From an uncultured Corynebacterium sp. (GTDB lineage: Bacteria > Actinomycetota > Actinomycetes > Mycobacteriales > Mycobacteriaceae), in the NCBI RefSeq assembly GCF_946221155.1, contig NZ_CAMIAN010000045.1:1-14647 (forward strand): a DNA stretch of 14,647 nucleotides. Direction: 5' to 3'. Of the stretch, positions 1-6,020 are shown in pieces. Below the pieces are notes generated by a model that saw only the letters and a list, made by a program, of their open reading frames with translations, was not told where the DNA came from and ran no database searches. How positions within the stretch are numbered: position 1 is the stretch's first letter; the number at the start of each line of letters is the position of its first letter. The translations under genes were made by a program, and so were the position numbers.

Positions 1-32
1 CCCTAACCCCTGCGCCCCCGCAGTCCAGCAAC

Positions 33-311
33 CTAACGAACCAGCCGCTTCACGGCCTGGGATACCTCCGCCAGCTTTTCCTCGGCTTCCTCTCCCCCGG
101 CCTCCGCGGCGTGCCGCACGCAGTGGTTCATGTGGTCATCCAACAGCCCCAGCGCCACGCCCTTCAGCGCAGACTGCAGCGCACTGACCTGCGTGAGGAT
201 GTCGATGCAATACTGCTCCTCATCCACCATCCGCTGCAGCCCGCGCACCTGCCCCTCGATCCGCTTCAGCCGCGCCAGGTAGCGCTCCTTATCACTCAAG
301 TAACCGTGCAT
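33..311 (-). CDS. csoR: CsoR-family copper-sensing transcriptional repressor
   Basis: This 92-residue protein is the usual length for the CsoR/DUF156 family, all-helical DNA-binding repressors that release DNA when they bind Cu(I). The Cu ligand set is visible as Cys35, His60 and Cys64, matching the C-H-C set of M. tuberculosis CsoR, with a Tyr34 next to the first Cys. The N-terminal LARLKRIEGQVRGLQRM stretch is the family hallmark and carries basic residues implicated in DNA contact. The start codon overlaps the last base of the copA stop codon (TAATG), so translation is probably coupled to copA and both should come from one mRNA. The obvious operator is the inverted repeat at 2441-2457 in front of copA, which would make the repressor autoregulated. 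Nickel/cobalt (RcnR) or persulfide (CstR) sensors share the fold, but the ligand spacing and the copA neighbour favour copper. Confidence 0.95.
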   Translation of the reverse strand: MHGYLSDKERYLARLKRIEGQVRGLQRMVDEEQYCIDILTQVSALQSALKGVALGLLDDHMNHCVRHAAEAGGEEAEEKLAEVSQAVKRLVR

Positions 312-2431
312 TATTTGAATCCTTTCAACCGCAGGCTGTTGCTCACCACAAACACGCTGGATAGCGCCATCGCCGCCCCGGCCAGCATCGGGTTCAGCAG
401 CCCGAATGCGGCCAGCGGGATCGCCGCCACGTTGTAGGCAAACGCCCAGAACAGGTTCATCTTGATCGTCCGCAGCGTCTTGCGCGCCAGCCGCAGCGCA
501 TCCGCCACCGCCAGCAGGTCATCGCGCATCACGGTAATGTCCGCCGCCTCAATCGCCGCGTCCGTTCCCGAACCCATCGCGATGCCCAGATCCGCGCTCG
601 CCAGCGCCGCTGCATCATTCACACCGTCGCCGACCATCGCCACGTTCTCCAGCGAGCGAATGTGCGCCACCTTATCCTCCGGCATCACCCCGGCGATCAC
701 CTCGTCGATGCCCACCTCGCGCGCCACGGCGTCCGCCACCTGCTGATTATCACCGGTCAGCAACACGGTCTTCAGCCCCATCTCGTGCATCTTCCGCACC
801 GCTTCAGCACTGGTGGCCCGCACCGTATCGGCCACGCTGAGGGTGCCGATCGCCCGCCCATCCGCGCTCACGCTGACTGTGGTTGCCTTATTTGTGGACG
901 CCCCCTCGTCCCCTCGACCAACCCGTATCACCTGGCCGTCGACGGTTCCCTCCACGCCGTGTCCAGGCAGGTTCCTAAAGCCGGAGACCTCCGGCAGGCC
1001 ACCGAACTCCTCCTGGCCGGCCTCTGCAATGGCCCGGCCAATGGGGTGCTCGGAGTAGGCCTCCACCGCCGCCGCGGCGCGCAAGACCTCCTCGCGGGCG
1101 GCGCCTGTCGGGGCCACGTCGACTACCCGCATCGTGCCCGTCGTCACCGTGCCGGTCTTATCCATCACAACGGTGGTGATGGCGTGCGCGCCCTCCAAAA
1201 CCTCGGGGCCGCGGATCAGAATGCCCTGCTCGGCCCCACGGCCCGTGCCAACCAGCAAGGCTGTGGGCGTCGCTAAACCAAGGGCACAGGGGCACGCGAT
1301 AATCAGCACCGCGACCGCATTGCTGAAGCCCGCGAACAGCAGCGTAAGCAGAGCAATAACAATGACAACCGGAACGAAAATGCCGGAGACCTTATCGGCC
1401 AGGCGTTGCACGTCGGCCTTTCCGGACTGGGCCTCGTCGATCAGCTTCGCCATCTGGGCCAGCTTCGTCTGCTCACCCACGTGGGTGGCCTCCACGACCA
1501 GACGGCCGGAGGTGTTGATGGTGGCACCCGTGACCTCATCGCCAGGGCCGACGTCGACGGGCACGGACTCGCCAGTGAGCATCGACTGGTCAATCGCGGA
1601 CAGGCCATCCACGATGCGCCCGTCCGTGGCGATCTTCTCGCCCGGGCGGGCCAGGAAGCGGTCGCCGATCTGCAGCTGCTCAATGGGTAGCAACGTTTCC
1701 CCGCCGTCCCGCAGCACGGTGACCTGCTTGGCCCCCATGTCCGTCAGCGCACGAATGGCATCCCCGGCGCGCTGCTTAGAGCGCTTCTCGAAGTACCGCC
1801 CGGCTAGCACGAACGTCACCACGCCCGCGGCGACCTCGAAGTAAATGTCCCCCATCGGGTCGCCCGCGTGGTTCAGGATGGACCAGCCGTGGCGCATGCC
1901 TGGCTCGCCCGCGTGACCGAAGAACAGCGCATACAGCGACCACAGGAAGGCCGCCGAGGTACCGACGGTGATGAGGGTATCCATCGTCGCCGCACCGTGC
2001 TTCAGGTTCACCCACGTGGCCTTGTGGAAAGGCCAACCCGCCCACAGAATCACCGGGGTGGCCAGGGCGAAGCTGACCCACTGCCAGTAGTCGAACTGCA
2101 GCGGCGGGATCATCGCCAGCAGGATCACAGGGGTGGCCAACGCGATGGCGACCACCAGGCGGCGCTTCAGGCCGCGCAGCTCCTTGGCGGCGGGGTCGTC
2201 GCCGGCGGGCTTCTCCGGCTTAGGCACGCTTCCGCCGTAGCCGAGCTTCTCCACGATGTCGATGTAGGCGTCCGTGTCGGTGGCCGCCCCCTCCCCCGTT
2301 TCGATGTGCGCCTTCTCGGTGGCGTAGTTGACGGTGGCGGTCACGCCCTCCTGCTTGTTCAGCTTCTTTTCGATGCGGTTAGCACAGGAGGCGCAGGTCA
2401 TGCCTGTGATGTCAAGATCTATTACAGCCAT
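311..2431 (-). CDS. copA: Cu(+)-exporting P1B-type ATPase
   Basis: This 706-residue heavy-metal ATPase pumps cytosolic Cu(I) out across the membrane. Visible in order: one N-terminal HMA metal-binding domain with MTCASC (Cys13, Cys16); a first group of membrane helices (about residues 90-220); the actuator domain with the TGES loop; the membrane CPC motif (Cys380, Cys382); the phosphorylation site DKTGT (Asp424); the nucleotide-binding SEHPIG motif; the GDGVND hinge; and final helices. The last helices carry AYN and MALSS, the residues expected in TM7 and TM8 of the P1B-1 (Cu+) subgroup, which argues against Zn/Cd or Ag-only pumps. The start is the ATG at 2431. There is no good Shine-Dalgarno, but a -10-like TATACT ends six bases before it, suggesting a leaderless mRNA. 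It is followed without a gap by csoR, and no copZ chaperone gene is seen next to it. Confidence 0.97.
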   Translation of the reverse strand: MAVIDLDITGMTCASCANRIEKKLNKQEGVTATVNYATEKAHIETGEGAATDTDAYIDIVEKLGYGGSVPKPEKPAGDDPAAKELRGLKRRLVVAIALATPVILLAMIPPLQFDYWQWVSFALATPVILWAGWPFHKATWVNLKHGAATMDTLITVGTSAAFLWSLYALFFGHAGEPGMRHGWSILNHAGDPMGDIYFEVAAGVVTFVLAGRYFEKRSKQRAGDAIRALTDMGAKQVTVLRDGGETLLPIEQLQIGDRFLARPGEKIATDGRIVDGLSAIDQSMLTGESVPVDVGPGDEVTGATINTSGRLVVEATHVGEQTKLAQMAKLIDEAQSGKADVQRLADKVSGIFVPVVIVIALLTLLFAGFSNAVAVLIIACPCALGLATPTALLVGTGRGAEQGILIRGPEVLEGAHAITTVVMDKTGTVTTGTMRVVDVAPTGAAREEVLRAAAAVEAYSEHPIGRAIAEAGQEEFGGLPEVSGFRNLPGHGVEGTVDGQVIRVGRGDEGASTNKATTVSVSADGRAIGTLSVADTVRATSAEAVRKMHEMGLKTVLLTGDNQQVADAVAREVGIDEVIAGVMPEDKVAHIRSLENVAMVGDGVNDAAALASADLGIAMGSGTDAAIEAADITVMRDDLLAVADALRLARKTLRTIKMNLFWAFAYNVAAIPLAAFGLLNPMLAGAAMALSSVFVVSNSLRLKGFK

Positions 2432-2437
2432 ACCCCC

Positions 2438-2466
2438 AGTATACCCCTAGGGGGTATCAGTATCCA
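2438..2466 (-). promoter_or_regulatory. Candidate copA-csoR promoter, probably leaderless
   Basis: On the minus strand a TATACT (plus positions 2438-2443) matches the -10 consensus at 5 of 6 bases and a TGGATA (2461-2466) matches the -35 consensus at 4 of 6, with exactly 17 bp between them. The -10 is followed by six bases and then the A of the copA ATG, so a transcript would start at or next to the start codon. The -35 lies inside the 3' end of the upstream hydrolase gene. Promoter calls are by eye only. Confidence 0.6.
2441..2457. promoter_or_regulatory. CsoR operator (inverted repeat)
   Basis: ATACCCC at 2441-2447 and GGGGTAT at 2451-2457 are perfect inverted repeats around the spacer TAG. 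The sequence fits the TACCC-N-GGGGTA type of operator described for CsoR proteins. It fills most of the spacer between the proposed -35 and -10 of copA and overlaps the first three bases of the -10, so a bound repressor would block polymerase directly. Its last base is also the last base of the hydrolase stop codon. Confidence 0.82.
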
Positions 2467-3098
2467 CGTTCGATGTACTCCTCGATGCGCGCAGCCTCGG
2501 CACCCACCGTGGTGGTATCGCCGTGGCCGGGGAACACCTTCATGTCGTGCGGCAGGATAAACACCTTGGACTGCAGGGACTCAATGATCCTCGGGAAGCT
2601 CGAGTACTTCCGCCCCGTCGCACCAGGTCCACCATTGAACAGCGTGTCACCGGACAGCAGCGCGTGCTGGCCCGGAACCTCCACCACGATGCAGCCCGGC
2701 GAGTGGCCCGGCGTGTGGTACAGGCGCACACCCCACTCCGCCCAGAACGGATCCTCCACGTCAATCGGGGTAAACGGCGCGTCGCCGTTGGATTCCTCCC
2801 ACAGCATCCGATCATCCTCGTGCAGGTAGACCTTCACTCCCCACTTCTCGACCAGCTCCGGTGCCAGCTCGCAGTGGTCGTTGTGCGCGTGGGTCAAAAG
2901 TATCGCCTCCACGGTGCGGTCCCCCACGTTGTCGATCACCGTCTGCGCGTCGTGCGCCGGATCCACCACGATGCACTTGTCACCGTTGACCAGCAGGTAG
3001 ACGTTGTTATCCACGTCCCACTCGCCGCCGTCCAGGCGGAACTTGCCGGAGGTCTCGAACTGCTCGATCTGTGGGTTTTCCAACTTCTGCTCGCTCAT
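2457..3098 (-). CDS. Metallo-beta-lactamase-fold hydrolase, candidate S-formylmycothiol hydrolase
   Basis: This 213-residue protein is the length of a single-domain glyoxalase II-like hydrolase. All metal ligands are present: the THAHNDH motif (His70, His72, Asp74, His75), His132 in HTPGHSPG, Asp151 in SGDTLF and His192 in FPGHGD, which is the full binuclear set. No signal peptide is seen, so it should be cytosolic. It lies 71 bp downstream of mscR on the same strand. The same pairing exists in other mycothiol producers (from memory, Rv2259-Rv2260 in M. tuberculosis and cg0387-cg0388 in C. glutamicum), so a role in hydrolysing the S-formylmycothiol made by MscR, or another mycothiol thioester, is a reasonable inference but not shown by sequence. 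An AGGGAG-like ribosome site lies two bases from the ATG. Its 3' end carries the copA -35 region. Confidence 0.9.
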   Translation of the reverse strand: MSEQKLENPQIEQFETSGKFRLDGGEWDVDNNVYLLVNGDKCIVVDPAHDAQTVIDNVGDRTVEAILLTHAHNDHCELAPELVEKWGVKVYLHEDDRMLWEESNGDAPFTPIDVEDPFWAEWGVRLYHTPGHSPGCIVVEVPGQHALLSGDTLFNGGPGATGRKYSSFPRIIESLQSKVFILPHDMKVFPGHGDTTTVGAEAARIEEYIERGY

Positions 3099-3105
3099 GC
3101 TCCCT

Positions 3106-3135
3106 CTTCTATCTCTCAGGCTTCTATCTCTCGGG
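3106..3135. repeat. 15-bp tandem duplication ahead of the hydrolase gene
   Basis: Positions 3106-3120 and 3121-3135 are two adjacent copies of a 15-bp unit differing at one base (CTTCTATCTCTCAGG then CTTCTATCTCTCGGG). On the coding strand they are purine-rich (GAGAGATAGAAG) and end seven bases before the hydrolase start codon, so they form its immediate 5' leader. Confidence 0.8.
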
Positions 3136-3147
3136 CCAAACTGTCTT

Positions 3148-3164
3148 CCGGGGCTACGCCCCGG
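3148..3164. other. GC-rich hairpin between mscR and the hydrolase gene
   Basis: CCGGGGC at 3148-3154 and GCCCCGG at 3158-3164 pair perfectly around the loop TAC. It starts six bases after the mscR stop codon on the minus strand. There is no run of U after it, so it is not a classic intrinsic terminator. It could be an mRNA 3'-end stabiliser or a processing point that lets mscR and the hydrolase be expressed at different levels. Confidence 0.6.
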
Positions 3165-3169
3165 CCTGC

Positions 3170-4270
3170 TTACTTGAACTCCACCACGGAGCGCAGAACC
3201 TCGCCCTGCTTCATCTTCTCGAAGGCATCTTCCACGCCATCGATGCTGATGCGATCGTCCACGAAGCGATCCAGCGGGAAGCGGCCCTCCTGGTACAGAT
3301 CCACGTACATCGGGAAGTCGCGCTCCGGCAGGCAGTCACCGTACCAAGAGGACTTCAGCGCACCACCGTGGCTGAACACGTCCAGGAATGGCAGCTCCAG
3401 GGTCATGTCCGGAGTCGGCACGCCCACCAGCACCACGCGGCCAGCCAGGTCGCGCACGTAGAAGGCCTGCTTGTACGTCTGCGGCACACCCACGGCGTCC
3501 ACAGCCACGTCCACGCCGAATCCACCGTTGATCTCCTGGACCTTCTCCACCAGCTCGTCATCCGAAAGCCCCGAGCTATTGATCGTGTGGGTAGCACCGA
3601 ATTCTTCCTTTGCGCGGGCAAGCTTGGCGTCAGAAATATCGATAGCAATGATCTTCGTCGCACCCGCAACGGCGGCACCCGCGATCGCGGCCATGCCCAC
3701 GCCACCTACACCGATCACAGCGATGGACTCGCCGCGCTTGACCTCACCGGTGTTCACTGCGGCGCCGAGACCAGCCATGACGCCACATCCCAGCAGACCT
3801 GCGACCGCAGGGTCGGCATCGGAGTTCACCTTGGTGCACTGTCCTTCGTGGACCAGCGTCTTCTCAGCGAAAGCGCCGATACCCAGGGCGGCCTCCAGCT
3901 CCGTGCCGTCGGTGAGGGTCATCTTCTTCGACGCATTGTGAGTATCGAAGCAGTACTTCGGCTCGCCCTTCTTGCAGGCGCGGCACTGGCCGCACACGGC
4001 GCGCCAGTTCAGCACCACATAGTCGCCGACCTCCACGTGGGTCACGCGGTCGCCAACCTGCTCGACCACACCCGCGGCCTCGTGGCCCAGCAGGAACGGG
4101 TAGTTGTCCGCAATGCCGCCATTTCGGTAAGCCAGGTCGGTGTGGCACACGCCGCAGGCTTGGATGCGGACAATCACGTCGTTATCGCCCGGTTCGGGGA
4201 TCACAATGTCGGTCAGCTCGACGGGTTCGTTCTTCGCTCGGGAAATTACAGCCTTCACAGTGGTAGTCAT
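3170..4270 (-). CDS. mscR: Mycothiol-dependent formaldehyde dehydrogenase (S-(hydroxymethyl)mycothiol dehydrogenase)
   Basis: This is a zinc-containing class III-type alcohol dehydrogenase of 366 residues from the ATG at 4270, close to the 361 I recall for M. tuberculosis MscR. It oxidises the spontaneous formaldehyde-mycothiol adduct with NAD+; the same enzymes can reduce S-nitrosomycothiol. Catalytic zinc ligands are Cys39, His63 and Cys162. The structural zinc loop is Cys93, Cys96, Cys99 and Cys107. The Rossmann glycine motif is Gly187-x-Gly189-Gly190-x-Gly192. The reading frame stays open for 69 more codons upstream, but those encode an arginine/proline-rich stretch unlike the family, so the 4270 start is preferred. 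Ahead of it a TACAGT lies eight bases upstream of the ATG, so this may also be a leaderless gene. A downstream hydrolase and the mycothiol context make it a formaldehyde/NO detoxification module. Confidence 0.93.
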   Translation of the reverse strand: MTTTVKAVISRAKNEPVELTDIVIPEPGDNDVIVRIQACGVCHTDLAYRNGGIADNYPFLLGHEAAGVVEQVGDRVTHVEVGDYVVLNWRAVCGQCRACKKGEPKYCFDTHNASKKMTLTDGTELEAALGIGAFAEKTLVHEGQCTKVNSDADPAVAGLLGCGVMAGLGAAVNTGEVKRGESIAVIGVGGVGMAAIAGAAVAGATKIIAIDISDAKLARAKEEFGATHTINSSGLSDDELVEKVQEINGGFGVDVAVDAVGVPQTYKQAFYVRDLAGRVVLVGVPTPDMTLELPFLDVFSHGGALKSSWYGDCLPERDFPMYVDLYQEGRFPLDRFVDDRISIDGVEDAFEKMKQGEVLRSVVEFK

Positions 4271-4367
4271 GTCACCCACTGTACGGGCGGTTCGGAAAGG
4301 CGGCAGCCAGCCAGCGGCGGGCGGCGTCGGGCCCAGCGCCCCTTTCTGCGCCCTCGGGGGCTTCGCG

Positions 4368-4373
4368 TAGGAT
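4368..4373 (+). promoter_or_regulatory. Possible -10 box for the YtxH-like gene
   Basis: TAGGAT matches the actinobacterial -10 consensus at 4 of 6 bases and lies 55 bp before the preferred start. No convincing -35 is seen. A perfect 10-bp palindrome, GCATTAATGC at 4387-4396, lies just downstream and could be an operator or chance. The whole 158-bp divergent interval 4271-4428 shows no other clear element. Confidence 0.3.
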
Positions 4374-4417
4374 TGGGGCACTAACGGCATTAATGCAGCA
4401 ACCAAGGCAAGAAAACC

Positions 4418-4423
4418 AAGGAG
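4418..4423 (+). promoter_or_regulatory. Ribosome binding site that fixes the YtxH-like start
   Basis: AAGGAG is followed by five bases and then the ATG at 4429. An in-frame ATG at 4393 gives 12 extra, poorly hydrophobic residues and has no comparable site, so 4429 is preferred. Confidence 0.8.
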
Positions 4424-4428
4424 CCACC

Positions 4429-4743
4429 ATGATTCAGCTCGTCGTCGGAGCCGCCGCGGGTTACCTGATGGGCACAAAGGCCGGCCGTCGTCGCTATGAG
4501 CAGATCCGCCGCGGCTACCAGTCCGCAGTGAACTCGGACATCACCAAGGCCGTTGTGCGTTCCGGCCGTAAGGCTCTGGCCAACCGCCTGGATCCGGAGC
4601 CGCGCATGCACGAGGTGCGCGACCTGAACCGCTCTACCCGCGATTCCCTCGGCGAGGGCTACACCATCGTCGAGGCGGATGATGCGCACCCAAATGACCG
4701 CATTGAATCGCCCAAGAGGGCGCCAAAGAACCCCTTTAAGTGA
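4429..4743 (+). CDS. Small YtxH-like protein
   Basis: The protein is 104 residues from the ATG at 4429. It begins with a short glycine/alanine-rich hydrophobic segment (about residues 2-15), then GTKAGRRRYEQIRRGYQ, a pattern shared by many actinobacterial small proteins annotated as YtxH-like. The rest is charged and ends in a lysine/proline-rich tail. It may sit at the inner face of the membrane, but the hydrophobic segment is short for a full span. No enzymatic motif is visible and the function is unknown. It is transcribed away from mscR and is followed directly by a decayed insertion-sequence fragment. The good ribosome site and family-like N-terminus support that it is a real gene. Confidence 0.8.
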   Translation: MIQLVVGAAAGYLMGTKAGRRRYEQIRRGYQSAVNSDITKAVVRSGRKALANRLDPEPRMHEVRDLNRSTRDSLGEGYTIVEADDAHPNDRIESPKRAPKNPFK

Positions 4744-4754
4744 ACATGGCGGAA

Positions 4755-4777
4755 CACTCGCACTCGTGGCGTGAGTG
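4755..4777 (+). terminator. Weak hairpin after the YtxH-like gene
   Basis: CACTCGCAC at 4755-4763 can pair with GCGTGAGTG at 4769-4777, with one G-U pair and one A-C mismatch, around a five-base loop. It lies 11 bp after the stop codon. No U-run follows, so termination by this element is only possible. Confidence 0.3.
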
Positions 4778-4794
4778 AATCATCCTGGGTTTAG

Positions 4795-4814
4795 TTCCTA
4801 CCTCAGGTAAGGAA
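4795..4814. repeat. Imperfect palindrome upstream of the transposase remnant
   Basis: TTCCTACCT and AGGTAAGGAA form a 9-bp inverted repeat with a single bulged A around one central C. It lies 12 bp before the TTG start of the transposase remnant and includes AAGGA, which with the nearby GGATGAGG would serve as its ribosome site. It was probably part of the original element's leader. Confidence 0.5.
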
Positions 4815-4826
4815 GGATGAGGCACT

Positions 4827-5101
4827 TTGCCCAGAAAGTATTCCGTCGAGTTTAAGGAGAAGGCGGTCCATCAGATCATCGAAATGGTCCGCTTGGAGTC
4901 CTGCTCACTGCAACGCGCCTACGAGGAAGTCGGTGAGCTCCTCGGTGTATCACGCCACACATTGCGGGCGTAGTACCGCGACAGCGCCTCCACACGAGAC
5001 GGCCGCAAAGCGCCGGATCACGAAACAATCGAAACTTGAAAAGAGGCGCTTTGGACTACCTGCGGGTGAAAGAATTTAAGCGACTAATAGTTGCGAACTA
5101 A
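4827..5101 (+). pseudogene. Decayed OrfA of an IS3-type transposase
   Basis: Translation from the TTG at 4827 gives a typical IS3-family OrfA start (PRKYSVEFKEKAV, then a helix-turn-helix region ending LLGVSRHTLRA). The frame is broken by TAG at 4971-4973, where related proteins normally have Trp (RAWYRD), and continues in frame with YRDSASTRDGRKAPDHETIE before a second stop at 5037-5039. In another frame 5036-5098 reads LKRGALDYLRVKEFKRLIVAN, resembling the leucine-zipper end of OrfA, so a frameshift is likely too. No OrfB (DDE catalytic domain) follows, so the copy is dead and truncated. Its last bases overlap the 3' end of the opposing secreted-protein gene, so the insertion or its decay may have reshaped that protein's C-terminus. 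The exact insertion sequence cannot be named from this fragment. Confidence 0.8.
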
Positions 5102-5740
5102 AGGACTGTTTCTCGGGTCTTGTTTACGCTGCGCTTGGGTGACACGCATTTCCACTACCTTTTCTTCGTTGACGACTTGCCTATAAAAGACGAGGTAGCG
5201 GCCCCAGTGGTCAATAATCATGTCCGTTGCACTGAAACCATCGAGAGATGTGCATCGAACGATGGTAAATCCAATTGGTAGATACCACGCCTCGGTGGGA
5301 ACTAGGCGTTCTGGTGAAGAGCTGTTGATCTGCCCCCATATTGGAAGCCTTTGGAAGAACACCAACGAGGGCGGAGTGTGCATATCGCCTCTTGGAACGT
5401 AGGTGCGGTTACCCTGCGTAGAACCGTGGTGAGGGTTTGACCAAGGCGTCGGGAGTAGATCAAGGTTTGAACGGGGATCGCGCCCCTCAATGGTGTATTC
5501 AAACAGGCTGGTTAACGGCGAAGCTAGTAATGTAAATGCTTTCGAATCAGAGTATGTGTCGAGCCCGATGGTTCCTTTAAGTTCCACGCTGAAATCCTCT
5601 GAGGGCTTCATGAAGTCTCCAACTACGTCCGCGATGGGAACGGCCCGTGGCTGGAGGTATTCACTATCTTCATCCCACCCCCTAGTAGCGGCCATTTTCT
5701 GAGCTAGTGAAATAGTTTCCTCGATGCCATGTTTATTCAT
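5084..5740 (-). CDS. Unrecognised protein, probably the body of a secreted protein
   Basis: From the ATG at 5740 this frame encodes 218 residues. I do not recognise a family. The sequence is soluble in character, with a mix of aromatic, proline and charged residues (for example LLPTPWSNPHHG and LVFFQRLPIWGQ), one cysteine and no transmembrane helix. The frame stays open to 5833 upstream, but the upstream DNA reads as a secretion signal in the other frame (see 5733-5912). Skipping one base near 5757 would join them into a 275-residue exported precursor. Either this is a frameshifted gene or two overlapping ORFs (ATGAATAA overlap) are translated in sequence. GC content is near 50%, well below the neighbours, suggesting recent acquisition. 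The stop lies inside the end of the insertion-sequence remnant, so the last few residues may not be original. Confidence 0.6.
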   Translation of the reverse strand: MNKHGIEETISLAQKMAATRGWDEDSEYLQPRAVPIADVVGDFMKPSEDFSVELKGTIGLDTYSDSKAFTLLASPLTSLFEYTIEGRDPRSNLDLLPTPWSNPHHGSTQGNRTYVPRGDMHTPPSLVFFQRLPIWGQINSSSPERLVPTEAWYLPIGFTIVRCTSLDGFSATDMIIDHWGRYLVFYRQVVNEEKVVEMRVTQAQRKQDPRNSPLVRNY

Positions 5741-5912
5741 TGGAGAACCTGTGTCCGGGCGCAACTTGATCGGCGTTGTTATCGGTAGGAGCATTAGCGA
5801 CTGTTGGCGCCTGAGCAGGTTGGGCCTGCGCAACCGGGGCGAAGCCGATGCTGAGGATGGCGGAAAAAAGGAGGGCTGAGATGGTGCGCGATGGTCGAGC
5901 CAAGGTGGTCAT
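5733..5912 (-). CDS. Signal-peptide ORF, frameshifted relative to the next ORF
   Basis: This 59-codon frame starts at the ATG at 5912. Its N-terminus MTTLARPSRTISALLF, followed by SAILSIGFAPVAQA, is a textbook Sec signal peptide: basic start, hydrophobic core, and an Ala-x-Ala cleavage site after residue 30. It is followed by an alanine/proline/glutamine-rich linker (QPAQAPTVANAPTDNNADQVAP) common at the mature start of corynebacterial exported proteins, then a few residues and a TAA at 5733-5735. The next ORF starts at 5740 in the +1 frame and overlaps it by eight bases. A one-base skip after the CCC codon at 5757-5759 would give VAP-DTGSPMNKHG and a continuous precursor. So this is most likely the 5' end of the same gene, broken by a frameshift (mutation, sequencing error, or rarely a programmed slip). 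Confidence 0.65.
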   Translation of the reverse strand: MTTLARPSRTISALLFSAILSIGFAPVAQAQPAQAPTVANAPTDNNADQVAPGHRFSNE

Positions 5913-5956
5913 CTTTCGCTGCGGTGAGTGGTTAGATCTGACAGTAGCACCAGAGG

Positions 5957-5973
5957 TTTCCTTTGAAAGGAAA
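5957..5973. promoter_or_regulatory. 17-bp palindrome upstream of the secreted-protein gene
   Basis: TTTCCTTT at 5957-5964 and AAAGGAAA at 5966-5973 are perfect inverted repeats around one G. It lies 45 bp upstream of the signal-peptide ATG, inside the 108-bp gap between the two small minus-strand ORFs. The AT-rich arms and minimal spacer look more like a protein-binding operator than a terminator. The regulator is unknown. Confidence 0.5.
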
Positions 5974-6020
5974 ATTGGTGACTGGGGGATGAAATCATCC
6001 TGGATGTGTGGAAGGGAGGT

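Noticed and set aside
3071..4384. A 437-codon plus-strand open frame opposite mscR
   Set aside because: Antisense to a well-conserved dehydrogenase, with His/Val/Arg-rich composition and no motif; a shadow frame.
4271..4477. A 69-codon upstream extension of mscR
   Set aside because: The extra residues are Arg/Pro-rich and absent from the family, and they would overlap the start of the divergent YtxH-like gene.
4744..5101. An intact insertion sequence
   Set aside because: Only a stop-interrupted OrfA fragment is present; there is no OrfB and no matching pair of terminal inverted repeats that I could see.
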